The notes: a model not told the origin generated them from the sequence alone. Positions 20,120-28,441 are shown, counted from the stretch's first letter. The stretch is 64,000 nucleotides of DNA from Planctomycetota bacterium (GCA_026991575.1 JALXBF010000016.1:20816-84815); one strand, 5' to 3'. Numbers and translations are program-made.

Positions 20120-21304
20120 ATGGGCGCCCGAGTAGTTTGTGATACGCGCTGGCGTGTGTTGCGCCGGGCTGCGGCGTTGCTTACAACGTGCATCGGGTTC
20201 GTTACGTGTGCTGGAGCGCAGGAGTCCAGTGTAGCATGGGCCGTTCTGGATCGCGTGGTGGAGGCGTACCGAGACGTTTACGACCTGCGCTTTGAGTACG
20301 ATGCGTGGGTCGACTTTGGTCAGGACGGCAGTGTCGAGCAGACGACGACGGGAAGTTTTCTGTTCCGCCTGCGCGAACGGACATACCGTTGGGAGCAAAG
20401 GCACCAGCGGGAAGACGGTGGTCCAGGGATACATGCTATTCACAGTCTCTTGCGCGGGAGCTACAACCTTTACACCAAGCACGCGGATGCTGTGCAGGGA
20501 ACGCTACACCGTGGTTCGCAGAAGAACATCTGGACGTGGGGTGCTGGCGTGATCAGTCCGCTCTTTGACCCTCTGCTAATTGATCGGAGTCGCTGCGTGG
20601 CGTTTCTGCTCGGAGAGGAGCGCGTTGGCTTGCGTAAGTGCGCGCACGTGGTGGTGATCCCAAGGGGCTACGTTACCGAGCAGCGGTACCACGAGTTAAA
20701 GGCGATGGCGGCGCGCGGCGAGGTGCCTGACGATAGGCTCGGGCACAACTACTGGGTCGATACGGCGAGAGGTACAGTGCTCCGGTACGAGACGGTCGCT
20801 CTCGGGTTGGGCCCGGACGGTTCACGCCGTCCGATCACGACGTTTATAACGCGGGCAACGGAAGTGCGACCGTTTCGGCAGGATGGTGTGGAGATATGGC
20901 TTGCTGTGGAGGCTGAGAATGTGTGCATGCCGATGAGGCGAGGGAACGCGGTGGTGGTACCGGGCTACATCGAGCGGATCGTGATTGTACCAGACAGTGT
21001 GCAGATCAATCCGCGAGCGCCGGACGAGGCGTATGTGATTGAGCCTCCTCCGGGCACACGGTTACAAGAGGAGGGGGATGATACGCTGGTACGGCCGGAT
21101 GCGGACGCGCCACCGGCCGAGAGTATAGCGGATCTTGTGCGTGTGACGGATCGGATGATCGAAGAGGCGGATCGGCAGTTGCGGGAGGAGGGCCTGGCCG
21201 TGGTGGCCCCGGGACATGGCGGTGTGTGGCGCTGGGCGGTGCTGGTTGCAGGAGTGGTCCTGATTGTCGTGGGGCTGTGGTTGCGCAAGGCCAGCGTGGG
21301 CTAA
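20120..21304 (+). CDS. Membrane-anchored LolA-like exported protein
   Basis: This 394-residue protein has an N-terminal signal segment ('AAALLTTCIGFVTCAGAQ') and a single C-terminal membrane helix (about residues 370-388, 'WAVLVAGVVLIVVGLWL') followed by a short basic tail. The body begins 'VLDRVVEAYRDVYDLRFEYDAW' and continues with strands like those of outer-membrane lipoprotein-sorting (LolA-like) proteins; the assignment is by pattern only. ATG 20120 has GGGGAGG upstream. It lies between the Cys-rich protein and the C39-like peptidase, which has the same 'signal plus C-terminal anchor' layout. Confidence 0.6.
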   Translation: MGARVVCDTRWRVLRRAAALLTTCIGFVTCAGAQESSVAWAVLDRVVEAYRDVYDLRFEYDAWVDFGQDGSVEQTTTGSFLFRLRERTYRWEQRHQREDGGPGIHAIHSLLRGSYNLYTKHADAVQGTLHRGSQKNIWTWGAGVISPLFDPLLIDRSRCVAFLLGEERVGLRKCAHVVVIPRGYVTEQRYHELKAMAARGEVPDDRLGHNYWVDTARGTVLRYETVALGLGPDGSRRPITTFITRATEVRPFRQDGVEIWLAVEAENVCMPMRRGNAVVVPGYIERIVIVPDSVQINPRAPDEAYVIEPPPGTRLQEEGDDTLVRPDADAPPAESIADLVRVTDRMIEEADRQLREEGLAVVAPGHGGVWRWAVLVAGVVLIVVGLWLRKASVG

Positions 21305-21387
21305 AGTGCTTTGCCAGGTTCTCGTGTGGCAAGGAAGGGGTGGTCGTACGCCGTCGCAACGTCGTGGCGTCGGTCGGAGTCCTGGGT

Positions 21388-22038
21388 ATGGCTCGACAGC
21401 CACGCATAGGCTTGCAGGTTGTGCTGGCTTTGGCGGTAGCAGTCTGTGCGAGGGCCACATGGTGCGAAGGTGCTTTACAGGAGCCAACACCACGTGAGCA
21501 GGTCGCACACTCTACCCAGCCAAGCCGGGTCAATTGCGCGGTGCGTTGTCTGTACATCTTGGGCGCGTGGCTGGGAGAGCACTGGACGTTCGAGCAGGTG
21601 CTTGCTGCCTTTGACACAGGCCCTGCGGCGGGCGAGGTGTCCGTCGAAGAACTCGTCGAAGCTGCTGGCCGGCTCGGTGTCACACTTAGGCCAGCGCGCA
21701 TGACGGCACGCGAGGCCGCCAGGGTACGCAGCCCGCTTGTGTTGCTCATCCCGCCCCGCGTAGAAGGCAGGCCTGGCCACTTTGTGGTGGCTCGCCCCGT
21801 TGGGGGTAGGCATGACGCATGGCAGGTGCTCGATCCAGACGCTACCCCGATGCTCACCACCCCGCACAGCATTTTCGGCCGAGGCCAACTGGTCGTGCTG
21901 GTGCCGACGCGCCGGGCGGGGGCAGAGCTCGTTGTCGGCACAGTGATTGTCGCGGCAGTTCTTGCGGTTGTGGTCGGTTTCGCGTACCGGCGTCAGCGTC
22001 GTCGCACGACGGCGACGACTGGACGCTGTGCGGTATAG
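21388..22038 (+). CDS. C39-like cysteine peptidase with C-terminal membrane anchor
   Basis: This 216-residue protein matches the C39 (double-glycine leader) peptidase fold. Cys 50 in 'VNCAVRCLYILGAWLG' is the likely nucleophile, His 131 lies in 'GHFVVARPV' and Asp 149 in 'LDPD'. The usual Gly-Pro after the Cys is replaced by Ala-Val. No ABC transporter domains are attached. Instead there is an N-terminal signal segment and a C-terminal helix (about 181-200) ending in a basic 'RRQRRR' tail, so the peptidase should sit outside the cytoplasmic membrane. ATG 21388 has GGAG nine bases upstream. It closes the five-gene set whose third gene encodes a likely GG-leader substrate. Confidence 0.75.
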   Translation: MARQPRIGLQVVLALAVAVCARATWCEGALQEPTPREQVAHSTQPSRVNCAVRCLYILGAWLGEHWTFEQVLAAFDTGPAAGEVSVEELVEAAGRLGVTLRPARMTAREAARVRSPLVLLIPPRVEGRPGHFVVARPVGGRHDAWQVLDPDATPMLTTPHSIFGRGQLVVLVPTRRAGAELVVGTVIVAAVLAVVVGFAYRRQRRRTTATTGRCAV

Positions 22039-22392
22039 TCGGCGCTTGCCCGGCGTGCCGAACGGCAGGACCCGGGGCCGGACGCAAGGTGGCCTGGGGT
22101 TGGCATCAGTGCAACCGTGGCTGGGCCGCTGTCTTGTTCCTCGTCGCTGCCCTACGGCGCGCTTATGGCGGGCAGTTTTCCCTGGGACCAACGGGAGTCC
22201 ATCCCACGCTGTGGCGGGTCAAGAACCGGGTAACTGCAATGGCTGAATCGCTTCCGGTTGGGCCGGAGCGTTTCATCCTTTTGCGCCGGGACCGGCGGGC
22301 CGGGCCGGCCGTTTGGCGTCGCGTTGAGCGAGCGGGTGAGTAGGTTTCCGGCGTGGTGTTGGGGAGCAGGCGAACCGGGAACCGGACCGATC

Positions 22393-22590
22393 GGGCAGCC
22401 TACTTCAAACGCATGGGCAGGCTGGTTCGAACGCACGGGCGGGCCGCTTGAGCCGGACAGGTGGCTTGGCCCAGGCCGACGGGCAGTTTTCTTCCAACGC
22501 ACGGGCGGCTTGCTTCAAATGGACGGGTGCCTTGGCTCGAACGGGCGGGCAGTGTCCTTGAAACCGGTGGGCGGGTTGCTTCAAACGGGC
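22393..22590. repeat. 22-bp tandem repeat array, copy B (9 units)
   Basis: Nine abutting 22-base units follow one another without a slip. Most begin GGGC and centre on CTTCAAACG. The units differ from each other at several positions, so the array is old or evolving. It is followed by sequence also found downstream of array C ('GGCCTGCGCGT' and beyond). Confidence 0.9.
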
Positions 22591-22674
22591 CGTGGGGCTG
22601 TACACGCGCCCGGCCTGCGCGTCGGAGTGCGCCTGTCCAGCGAGCTGGAAGTTCTCACCGAGATTTGTTCTGGC

Positions 22675-23065
22675 CCCTGTAGCCGGAGGTAAGTGAGCGT
22701 ATGCGCGGGGGGAGAGCAACAACCCCGCCGACGGGATGGGCGAGTCAACTTGGGAGCTTACGTGAAGGGTGGGAGGGAGGCTTCATGCCCCCCTCCCGCC
22801 CTGTTGATGGGTAGCGCTAGCGGTACGAGCTCTGTTTTTCTCCATGAAGAATCCCCCGGCGCTGCGGACGGCGGTCCGCGGCGTCGGCGAGTTGACATCG
22901 CGCTGCCGCCGTGACGACAGCGCAGTCCGTTCGTCTACCCCGCCCGCCCAAGGAAACTCGACCACCCGAGCCGCGGGCGGATCGATCCGGCCCGCGGCTC
23001 GGGTGCTGCGATTCGCCTGGGCCGGCGGCGAGTGCAAGCGGAAGTGCAGGCAGACTTCGCGGTGA
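22675..23065. repeat. Hairpin-rich dispersed module, copy B
   Basis: The sequence is alignable by eye with 44318-44600 and 56195-56586. Shared landmarks in order are 'GAGAGCAACAACC', a hairpin around 'GGCTTCATGCCCCCCT', 'GTTGATGGGTAGCGC', a second hairpin (GCGGAC / GTCCGC) followed by 'GGCGTCGGCGAG', and a 'GAGCCGCGGGCGG' segment. It does not code; it could be a non-autonomous mobile repeat or a structured RNA. Confidence 0.65.
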
Positions 23066-23488
23066 TTCCGGCGCGACCCTGAATTTACCACGCCAGCGGG
23101 CCGCACGGCGGCTCGCTTGGTGCTCGACGGACTGGAGCGAACCAGAGCATCCAGGCGACAACAGAAGCGGCCCATCAGGAGTCAGGGGGGCGCAAGCAAG
23201 CGAGGAAGCGGGGTAATGCCCGTGGAGCAAGGGCACTCAGGTTGACGCAGACGACCAAAAGGTGGGGCGGTAGGCGAGCGCCACGGTAAGTGCCCGCAGA
23301 GGGCCAAGGAAGGTGCCCGGGTTGGAGCGAGGCTCTGGCGGAGGCCGCGAAGGTAGAGGTTGTCTGCCGGTGGCCCTGGTGACGGGGTGTGGATGGGCGA
23401 GGTCTCGGCCTGGTGTGGATTGGCGGCTGGAGGCAGCTTGCACACAGGAGGTCAGTCGGTCCTCGTTGAGGTACGGCCGCCGACCGGA

Positions 23489-23550
23489 GAGCCCGATGCA
23501 GGAGAGCCGCACGTCCGGTTCGGCGGGGGCGGGCCCCGGGCAACCGGGGC
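23489..23550 (+). ncRNA. Group II intron domain V-VI remnant
   Basis: Bases 23489-23521 match the 33-34-base domain V pattern of bacterial group II introns: they begin GAGCC, have GCACGTCCGGTTC at the 3' side and a GAGA loop. An A-C mismatch weakens the upper stem. Eleven bases later a perfect 7-bp stem with a GCAA tetraloop (23533-23550) followed by TTAATTTCC resembles domain VI with its branch A. No reverse transcriptase frame is seen upstream, so this is probably an ORF-less or decayed copy. Confidence 0.6.
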
Positions 23551-23765
23551 TTAATTTCCTGGCCGGGGGTTGACTGGGTGGCGCCGGCGGTATCTTGTCG
23601 CTCTTCTGGCCCTGCCCCTGCCGCCGTGGTCGCAGACCGCGGCGGCAGAGCAGCGTCGCGGTGCCGTCCGCACGCAGCACCCGCCCGCGACACGGCCCAG
23701 GAAGAAGCTTTCTTCATCTACTGCGCCATTCAGTCAACCTTGTGGGCGGGGGGCGTGGAGCTCCT
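23551..23765. repeat. TIR-bearing hairpin element, copy E
   Basis: The left end 'GGTTGACTGGGTGGCGC' and the inverted right end ('GCGCCATTCAGTCAACC') form imperfect terminal inverted repeats. The interior 'GGTCGCAGACCGCGGCGGCAG' region is nearly the same as in element A. It directly abuts the intron remnant. Confidence 0.65.
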
Positions 23766-24006
23766 CGTGCTGCCCGTCGTTGAAGCAAGCGGCCGATCTA
23801 TCGGCCTCCAAGTGCGCGAAATGCTCGGCTGTCGTGACAAGCGTCCCAATGGCCGTCTCGCCGGCACACGCGGCGAGCGACCGACCGGTGGTAGAGTGGG
23901 CGCAAGAGCTGGAACGCACCCGTGCTGCAACAGGGGAAGCGCACCTTTCGTCGAATTCGGCTTGTCGGGTCCACCGCGGACTGCCAGAATACTTGCGGAG
24001 ACGCCT

Positions 24007-24124
24007 GCGAAAGCCTCCGATGTCCTTGGTTCATTGGTTGCCTCCGTGCTCTCGGTTTCGTTTTCTGAAGCCATGGCACGGAGGCTTTTTTTGGGGGAAT
24101 CCCACCGGCGATAAACTCCAGATC
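24007..24124 (+). repeat. Right copy of diverged direct repeat flanking the insertion
   Basis: This is the partner of 13978-14096. This copy retains a perfect terminator hairpin. It marks the right edge of the foreign-looking segment, about 220 bases before rpsJ. Confidence 0.65.
24040..24092 (+). terminator. Strong intrinsic terminator upstream of rpsJ
   Basis: A perfect 10-bp stem GCCTCCGTGC / GCACGGAGGC is followed directly by seven T. It would stop plus-strand transcription from the accessory operon from entering the S10 cluster. Confidence 0.85.
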
Positions 24125-24132
24125 AGGACGGC

Positions 24133-24162
24133 TTGACGGCGGTTGGCTATTGCCCCTAAACT
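24133..24162 (+). promoter_or_regulatory. Candidate promoter of the S10 cluster
   Basis: TTGACG and TAAACT, spaced 18 bases, start 41 bases after the terminator and lie about 185 bases upstream of the rpsJ ATG. The -10 word is the same as in front of rpsL. The long leader could hold autoregulatory RNA, but no specific structure was recognised. Confidence 0.5.
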
Positions 24163-24346
24163 TCGACACCGCTGGCAAGTACGCGAACGGTGTCGCTGAG
24201 CCCGTCGGACGGAGCAGGCCTACCCGACTGAACTCGCGCATTTTCCGCAGGTTACGCCAGGGCGCGATCCGGCGGCGACGTCTCGTGACGCTTCAGCGGC
24301 TGGTGCGTGCGGACGGGCACAATCTTGCGAAGACCTGAGAGCAGCC

Positions 24347-24667
24347 ATGACGGGTGGAAGAATTCGTATCCGGATGGAGGCTTACGACCATAAGGTGCTC
24401 GATGACGCGGCAAAGAGCATCGTGGACACGGCGCTGGGAACCGGGGCCGACGTCCACGGCCCGATTCCGTTGCCGACGCGCATCGAGCGGTACACGGTGC
24501 TGCGCAGCCCGCACATCGACAAGAAGTCGCGCGAGCAGTTTGAGATCCGCACGCACAAGCGGCTGATCGACATTCTGCATCCGACGCAACGCACCATCGA
24601 TGCCCTGAACCGCTTGAGTCTGCCGGCTGGCGTGGACATCAAGATCAAGGCGTATCCGGTCCGCTGA
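24347..24667 (+). CDS. rpsJ: 30S ribosomal protein S10
   Basis: This 106-residue S10 has the conserved '[36 protein letters not shown]' region (read in parts) and the '[10 protein letters not shown]' end. It acts in the 30S head, and in some bacteria also in NusB-dependent antitermination. It is the first gene of the S10 cluster; rplC starts 68 bases later. Confidence 0.97.
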   Translation: MTGGRIRIRMEAYDHKVLDDAAKSIVDTALGTGADVHGPIPLPTRIERYTVLRSPHIDKKSREQFEIRTHKRLIDILHPTQRTIDALNRLSLPAGVDIKIKAYPVR

Positions 24668-24735
24668 CGTCGCGCTGCGGCGCCGGCTGAACGTCCGGGT
24701 GCCGCGGCCGGTCATGACCGTCAGGGAGAGTGGCG

Positions 24736-25386
24736 ATGATCGTCGGTTTGTTGGGCAAGAAGATTGGTATGACCCAGATCTTTGAGGAGGACGGCACGGC
24801 TGTGCCCGTGACCGTGTTGCGGGTGGGGCCGTGTGTCGTCTTGAACGTGCGCACGCAGGAGCGCGACGGCTACTGGGCGATCCAGCTTGGCTTTGAGGAC
24901 AAGCCACGCACGAAGGCAACCCGACCGGAGCGTGGTGTGGCCAGCAAGGCGAATACCGAGCCCAAGCGGTTCATCCGTGAGATTCGCCAGCGCGGACCAG
25001 TGGATGTGCAGCAGGGTGACGTGTTAACGGTTGAGCTGTTCAAGGACATCCCGGCCGTGGACGTGATCGGTACGTCCAAAGGGCGCGGTACGGCTGGCGT
25101 GATGCGTCGCTGGGGATTCGGTGGCCTGCCCGCCAGTCACGGTGTCAAACGGAAGCACCGTTCGCCCGGTTCTATCGGGGCAACGACCGACCCCGGTCGG
25201 GTGTTGAAGGGCAAGAAGATGGCCGGGCGGATGGGCAACCAGCGGGTAACCATCCGCAACCTGAAGGTTGTCCGCGTGATGCCTGAGCAGGACCTGTTGC
25301 TGGTCAAGGGGGGCGTGCCCGGCCCGAACGGTGGCTACGTGATCGTGCGTCAGTCGAACAAGCTCAGAGAGCCCGTGTCGGCGTGA
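24736..25386 (+). CDS. rplC: 50S ribosomal protein L3
   Basis: This 216-residue L3 begins 'MIVGLLGKKIGMTQIF', as in the family. ATG 24736 follows GGGAGAG at six bases; an in-frame GTG at 24730 would only add two residues and overlaps the ribosome site. The central 'TSKGRGTAGVMRRWGFGG' loop, which reaches the peptidyl transferase centre, and 'GRMGNQRVTI' are present. Confidence 0.97.
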   Translation: MIVGLLGKKIGMTQIFEEDGTAVPVTVLRVGPCVVLNVRTQERDGYWAIQLGFEDKPRTKATRPERGVASKANTEPKRFIREIRQRGPVDVQQGDVLTVELFKDIPAVDVIGTSKGRGTAGVMRRWGFGGLPASHGVKRKHRSPGSIGATTDPGRVLKGKKMAGRMGNQRVTIRNLKVVRVMPEQDLLLVKGGVPGPNGGYVIVRQSNKLREPVSA

Positions 25387-25435
25387 GCTTGGCGTTGTTT
25401 TCGGGTGCCAGAGCGGCCCGTTAGGGATGTAAGCG

Positions 25436-26101
25436 ATGGAACTTCCGGTATACGATCGCTCGGGGAACCAGGTCGGCACGTTGACGGTGGATCCGGCCGA
25501 CTTTGGTGGCCGCATCAACAAGCAGCTGTTACACGACGTGGTGGTCATGTACCACGCCAACCGGCGGCAGGGCACGGTGAAGACGAAGAACCGTGCTGAG
25601 GTCGCCGGTTCGGGCCGGAAGCTGTATCGGCAGAAAGGAACCGGGTTGGCCCGTGTGGGCGATCGGCGCACGGGCAAGCGGGTCGGTGGCGGCATGACGC
25701 ATGCGAAGCGGCCGCGCGACTTCTACTACCGGCTGCCAAAAAAAGCGGTGCGGGCGGCCACCCGGATGGCGTTCTTGAGCAAGATCCTGGACGACGAGAT
25801 TGTCATCATCGACTCGTTGGTCTTCGAGGAGCCGAAGACACGTGAGATGGTGGCGATCCTCCAGGCGCTTGGGCTGGCGGAGCAGAGCGTGCTGATTGCG
25901 CCGCGTGCTTATGATGAGCTGCTCTGGAAGTCGGCGCGCAACATCGAGCGGGTCGGTGTCCTGCCGGCTACGGATCTGAATGCCTGGGCGCTGTTGCGGT
26001 ACAAGCGGCTGTTAATCACGCAGGAGGCGTTTGAGTTTTTCCGTGACCGCTCGCGGCAGCAGTTAGGGTTGGTGGCCGCCGGTGAGGCTTCGTCCGCGTA
26101 G
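25436..26101 (+). CDS. rplD: 50S ribosomal protein L4
   Basis: This 221-residue L4 has the long exit-tunnel loop ('GSGRKLYRQKGTGLARVGDRRT', seen in parts) and the globular C-terminal part. L4 lines the peptide tunnel and in some bacteria represses the S10 operon; that control is not testable here. Gene order rplC-rplD-rplW is canonical with 49- and 53-base gaps. Confidence 0.97.
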   Translation: MELPVYDRSGNQVGTLTVDPADFGGRINKQLLHDVVVMYHANRRQGTVKTKNRAEVAGSGRKLYRQKGTGLARVGDRRTGKRVGGGMTHAKRPRDFYYRLPKKAVRAATRMAFLSKILDDEIVIIDSLVFEEPKTREMVAILQALGLAEQSVLIAPRAYDELLWKSARNIERVGVLPATDLNAWALLRYKRLLITQEAFEFFRDRSRQQLGLVAAGEASSA

Positions 26102-26154
26102 CCCAATTGGCGCGTCAACGGGCGGCGTGGAGCGCTTTAGGGAGCTGCTCACAG

Positions 26155-26490
26155 ATGGCTAGAAGACAGACCGTGTACCACCAGCGGCAGCAGCAACAGA
26201 GAGGGCCGGAGCTTGACCTGCATCAGGTGATCCTGCGGCCGATTGTGTCGGAGAAATCGCTGCAGCTGGCTGAGCAGTTGAATCAATACACCTTCGAGGT
26301 CAATCGCTGGGCTACCAAGCAGCAGGTACGTCGCGCCGTGGAGCAGCTGTTCGATGTCCGAGTTGTGGCGGTGCGGATCGTGAATCTGAAAGGCAAGCGG
26401 CGAAGGATGCGGTTCACGGAAGGGCGGACTGCAGCGAAGAAAAAGGCCATTGTGCGGTTGCACCCCGACGACCGGTTGAACTTTGTGTAG
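26155..26490 (+). CDS. rplW: 50S ribosomal protein L23
   Basis: This 111-residue L23 lies at the tunnel exit and provides the docking site for trigger factor and SRP. The family motif 'ILRPIVSEKS' and the basic 'KGKRRRMRF' loop are seen. An N-terminal Gln/Arg-rich extension ('RQTVYHQRQQQQRG') of about 20 residues precedes the core. ATG 26155, with GGGAG upstream, is preferred over an upstream TTG at 26107. Confidence 0.95.
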   Translation: MARRQTVYHQRQQQQRGPELDLHQVILRPIVSEKSLQLAEQLNQYTFEVNRWATKQQVRRAVEQLFDVRVVAVRIVNLKGKRRRMRFTEGRTAAKKKAIVRLHPDDRLNFV

Positions 26491-26518
26491 TACGACACGA
26501 GCAGGAGTGGCGTAAGCG

Positions 26519-27373
26519 ATGGGCATCCGCTACTACAAGCCGACGAGCCCCGGTCGGCGGTTCGCGAGCGTGAGTGATTTCTCCGAGATCACCGACCGGA
26601 AGAAGAAGCCGGAGAAGTCGCTGTTGCGACCGTTGAAGAAGACCGCGGGCCGCAACAATCAGGGGGTGATTACCGCGCGGCACCGGGGCGGTGGCCACAA
26701 GCGGCGCTATCGCGTGATCGATTTCCGTCGGGACAAGGACGGGATTCCTGGGAAGGTGGTTTCCATCGAGTACGATCCGAACCGTTCGGCCCGCATTGCG
26801 CTGATTGCGTATCGTGATGGCGAGAAGCGGTACATCATTGCCCCGGAGGGGCTGAAGGCTGGCGACATCATCATGAACGGGCCGGATGCCGAGCCGCGCG
26901 TAGGCAACTGCCTGCCGCTGAAGCGGATCCCCACCGGGATGTCGATCCACAACATCGAGCTGCAACCGGGCAAGGGCGGTCAGCTTTGTCGTGCCGCCGG
27001 CACCAGTGCGGTACTGAATGCTTGCGAAGGCAAGTGGGCGATCATCACGTTGCCCAGTGGTGAGATGCGGAAGGTGCGGGCGGAGTGCCGGGCGACGATC
27101 GGCGTGGTCAGCAATGCGGACCACATGAACATCCGGCTGGGCAAGGCGGGGCGGAAACGGTGGCTGGGTCGTCGGCCGCATGTGCGGGGTACAGCGATGA
27201 ATCCGGTGGATCACCCGATGGGTGGTGGTGAAGGCCGGAGCAAAGGGCATGAGCCGCAGAGCCCGACGGGTGTGCCGGCCAAGGGTGGCCGCACCCGGAA
27301 TCCGCGCAAGCCTAGTCGGAAGCTGATCCTGCGTCGCCGTACCTCGAAGCGCTACGGCCAGTTGCCGATCTAG
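26519..27373 (+). CDS. rplB: 50S ribosomal protein L2
   Basis: This 284-residue L2 has the conserved C-terminal '[15 protein letters not shown]' segment (with the peptidyl-transferase-associated His) and the N-terminal '[25 protein letters not shown]' (in parts). Length and ends are standard. The ATG follows AGGAG; rplW ends 28 bases before. Confidence 0.97.
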   Translation: MGIRYYKPTSPGRRFASVSDFSEITDRKKKPEKSLLRPLKKTAGRNNQGVITARHRGGGHKRRYRVIDFRRDKDGIPGKVVSIEYDPNRSARIALIAYRDGEKRYIIAPEGLKAGDIIMNGPDAEPRVGNCLPLKRIPTGMSIHNIELQPGKGGQLCRAAGTSAVLNACEGKWAIITLPSGEMRKVRAECRATIGVVSNADHMNIRLGKAGRKRWLGRRPHVRGTAMNPVDHPMGGGEGRSKGHEPQSPTGVPAKGGRTRNPRKPSRKLILRRRTSKRYGQLPI

Positions 27374-27450
27374 GCGGCAGTGGGAACCAGGCGTCGCGCG
27401 GAGGTGTCTTTCGGTAGGGGCTAAGGTGAGCTGCTGTGAGGTAGCGAGCG

Positions 27451-27732
27451 ATGGGCCGATCGCTGAAGAAAGGGCCGTTTGTGGACGAGAAGCTCCTGCG
27501 TAAGGTGGAGCGGATGCAGGAGCAGGGCATTAAGGAGCCGATTCGCACCTGGTCGCGACGCTCGACGATTGTGCCCGAGTTTGTCGGGCACACGTTCCTG
27601 GTGCACAATGGCAAGACCTTTGTGCGGGTGTATGTGACCGAGGAGATGGTCGGTCACAAGTTGGGCGAGTTTGCCCCGACGCGTACGTTCCGCGGCCATG
27701 GTGGTCGCGGTGCGCGAGGCGGCAAGCGCTGA
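27451..27732 (+). CDS. rpsS: 30S ribosomal protein S19
   Basis: This 93-residue S19 begins '[12 protein letters not shown]' and ends in the basic '[12 protein letters not shown]' tail that contacts tRNA in the 30S head. A GAGGT precedes the ATG. Unlike most S10 clusters, the next gene is not rplV directly: an initiator tRNA gene lies between. Confidence 0.97.
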   Translation: MGRSLKKGPFVDEKLLRKVERMQEQGIKEPIRTWSRRSTIVPEFVGHTFLVHNGKTFVRVYVTEEMVGHKLGEFAPTRTFRGHGGRGARGGKR

Positions 27733-27806
27733 GCGACGTGGGTGTGGAACTTGTCGAGTTGGCCTCAAAGCGGTATTAATTGCTTTGGACCAGCTCAACG
27801 TCGTGA

Positions 27807-27878
27807 CGCGGGGTGGAGCAGTGGTAGCTCGCCAGGCTCATAACCTGGAGGTCGCGGGTTCGAATCCCGCCCCCGCAA
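27807..27878 (+). tRNA. Initiator tRNA-fMet (CAT anticodon)
   Basis: A 72-base cloverleaf folds fully. The acceptor stem is CGCGGGG with CCCCGCA, leaving the 1-72 pair as C-A, which is the hallmark of bacterial initiator tRNAs. The anticodon arm is CCAGG-CTCATAA-CCTGG and the T arm is GCGGG-TTCGAAT-CCCGC. The CCA end is not encoded. The anticodon stem has only two of the three G-C pairs usual for initiators, because pair 29-41 is A-T. It sits 74 bases after rpsS and 143 before rplV and is probably processed from the ribosomal-protein transcript. Confidence 0.93.
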
Positions 27879-28021
27879 CTTAACCAACCCGATCAGCGCC
27901 TGTCGCAGCGAGCTTCGCAGGTTTCTCCCGACGCAGCCATGCGGTTGACGCGTTGGGAGTTTCTTTATCGGCGGGAACTGGCGCCGCAGGCCCACCACGG
28001 GTCGGACGGAGGAAGACGACG

Positions 28022-28381
28022 ATGTCGGACGTATGGGTCGGCCGAGAGTACCGGGCGATACACCGATTTGCGCGCATCTCGCCGCGCAAGGTTCGTCCGA
28101 TTGCCCGGCTGGTCAAAGGCCTCTCAGCGGACGAAGCGCTCGAGGTGTTGGACCTGATGCCGCAGCGCGGCGCCAAGCTCTTGCAGCGCGTGATCCACTC
28201 GGCTCGGGCCAACGCGGACGACCTCGGCGAACGCGACCTCTCGAAGCTCTATGTCAAAGAGGTCCGCGTCGATGACGGCCCTCGGCTGAAGCGGATCCAA
28301 CCGCGGGCTCGTGGCATGGCGTTCCTGATTCGCAAGCGGATGTGCCACATTCGCGTGGTATTGCAACGGATGGCCGAGTAG
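28022..28381 (+). CDS. rplV: 50S ribosomal protein L22
   Basis: This 119-residue L22 has the core 'ARISPRKVRPIARLVKGLSADEA' (read in parts) and the tunnel hairpin 'KRIQPRARGMAFLIRKR'. The ATG follows GGAGGA. An upstream in-frame start (27953) would add 23 poorly conserved residues and is rejected. Confidence 0.96.
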   Translation: MSDVWVGREYRAIHRFARISPRKVRPIARLVKGLSADEALEVLDLMPQRGAKLLQRVIHSARANADDLGERDLSKLYVKEVRVDDGPRLKRIQPRARGMAFLIRKRMCHIRVVLQRMAE

Positions 28382-28441
28382 CTTCTCTTCCGCAGAGACC
28401 GCCGGAGCAGGCAGTAGTCGATCGCTGCTGAGGACAGCCGC

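Larger units (their letters stand above)
22039..24346. other. Long gene-free spacer before rpsJ
   Basis: These 2.3 kb hold no convincing gene. In order they contain the nine-unit 22-bp array B (22393-22590), the hairpin-rich module B (22675-23065), about 420 unassigned bases that could be the body of a decayed group II intron, its domain V/VI (23489-23550), TIR element E (23551-23765), the right direct repeat with a strong terminator (24007-24124) and a candidate promoter for the S10 cluster. Confidence 0.6.

Noticed and set aside
22393..22590. Possible CRISPR array
   Set aside because: The 22-base units abut directly with no unique spacers, and no cas gene is nearby.
22258..22692. Several short frames in the 22-bp array and module B
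   Set aside because: Open reading here comes from the repeat composition; the coding sense differs among repeat copies.
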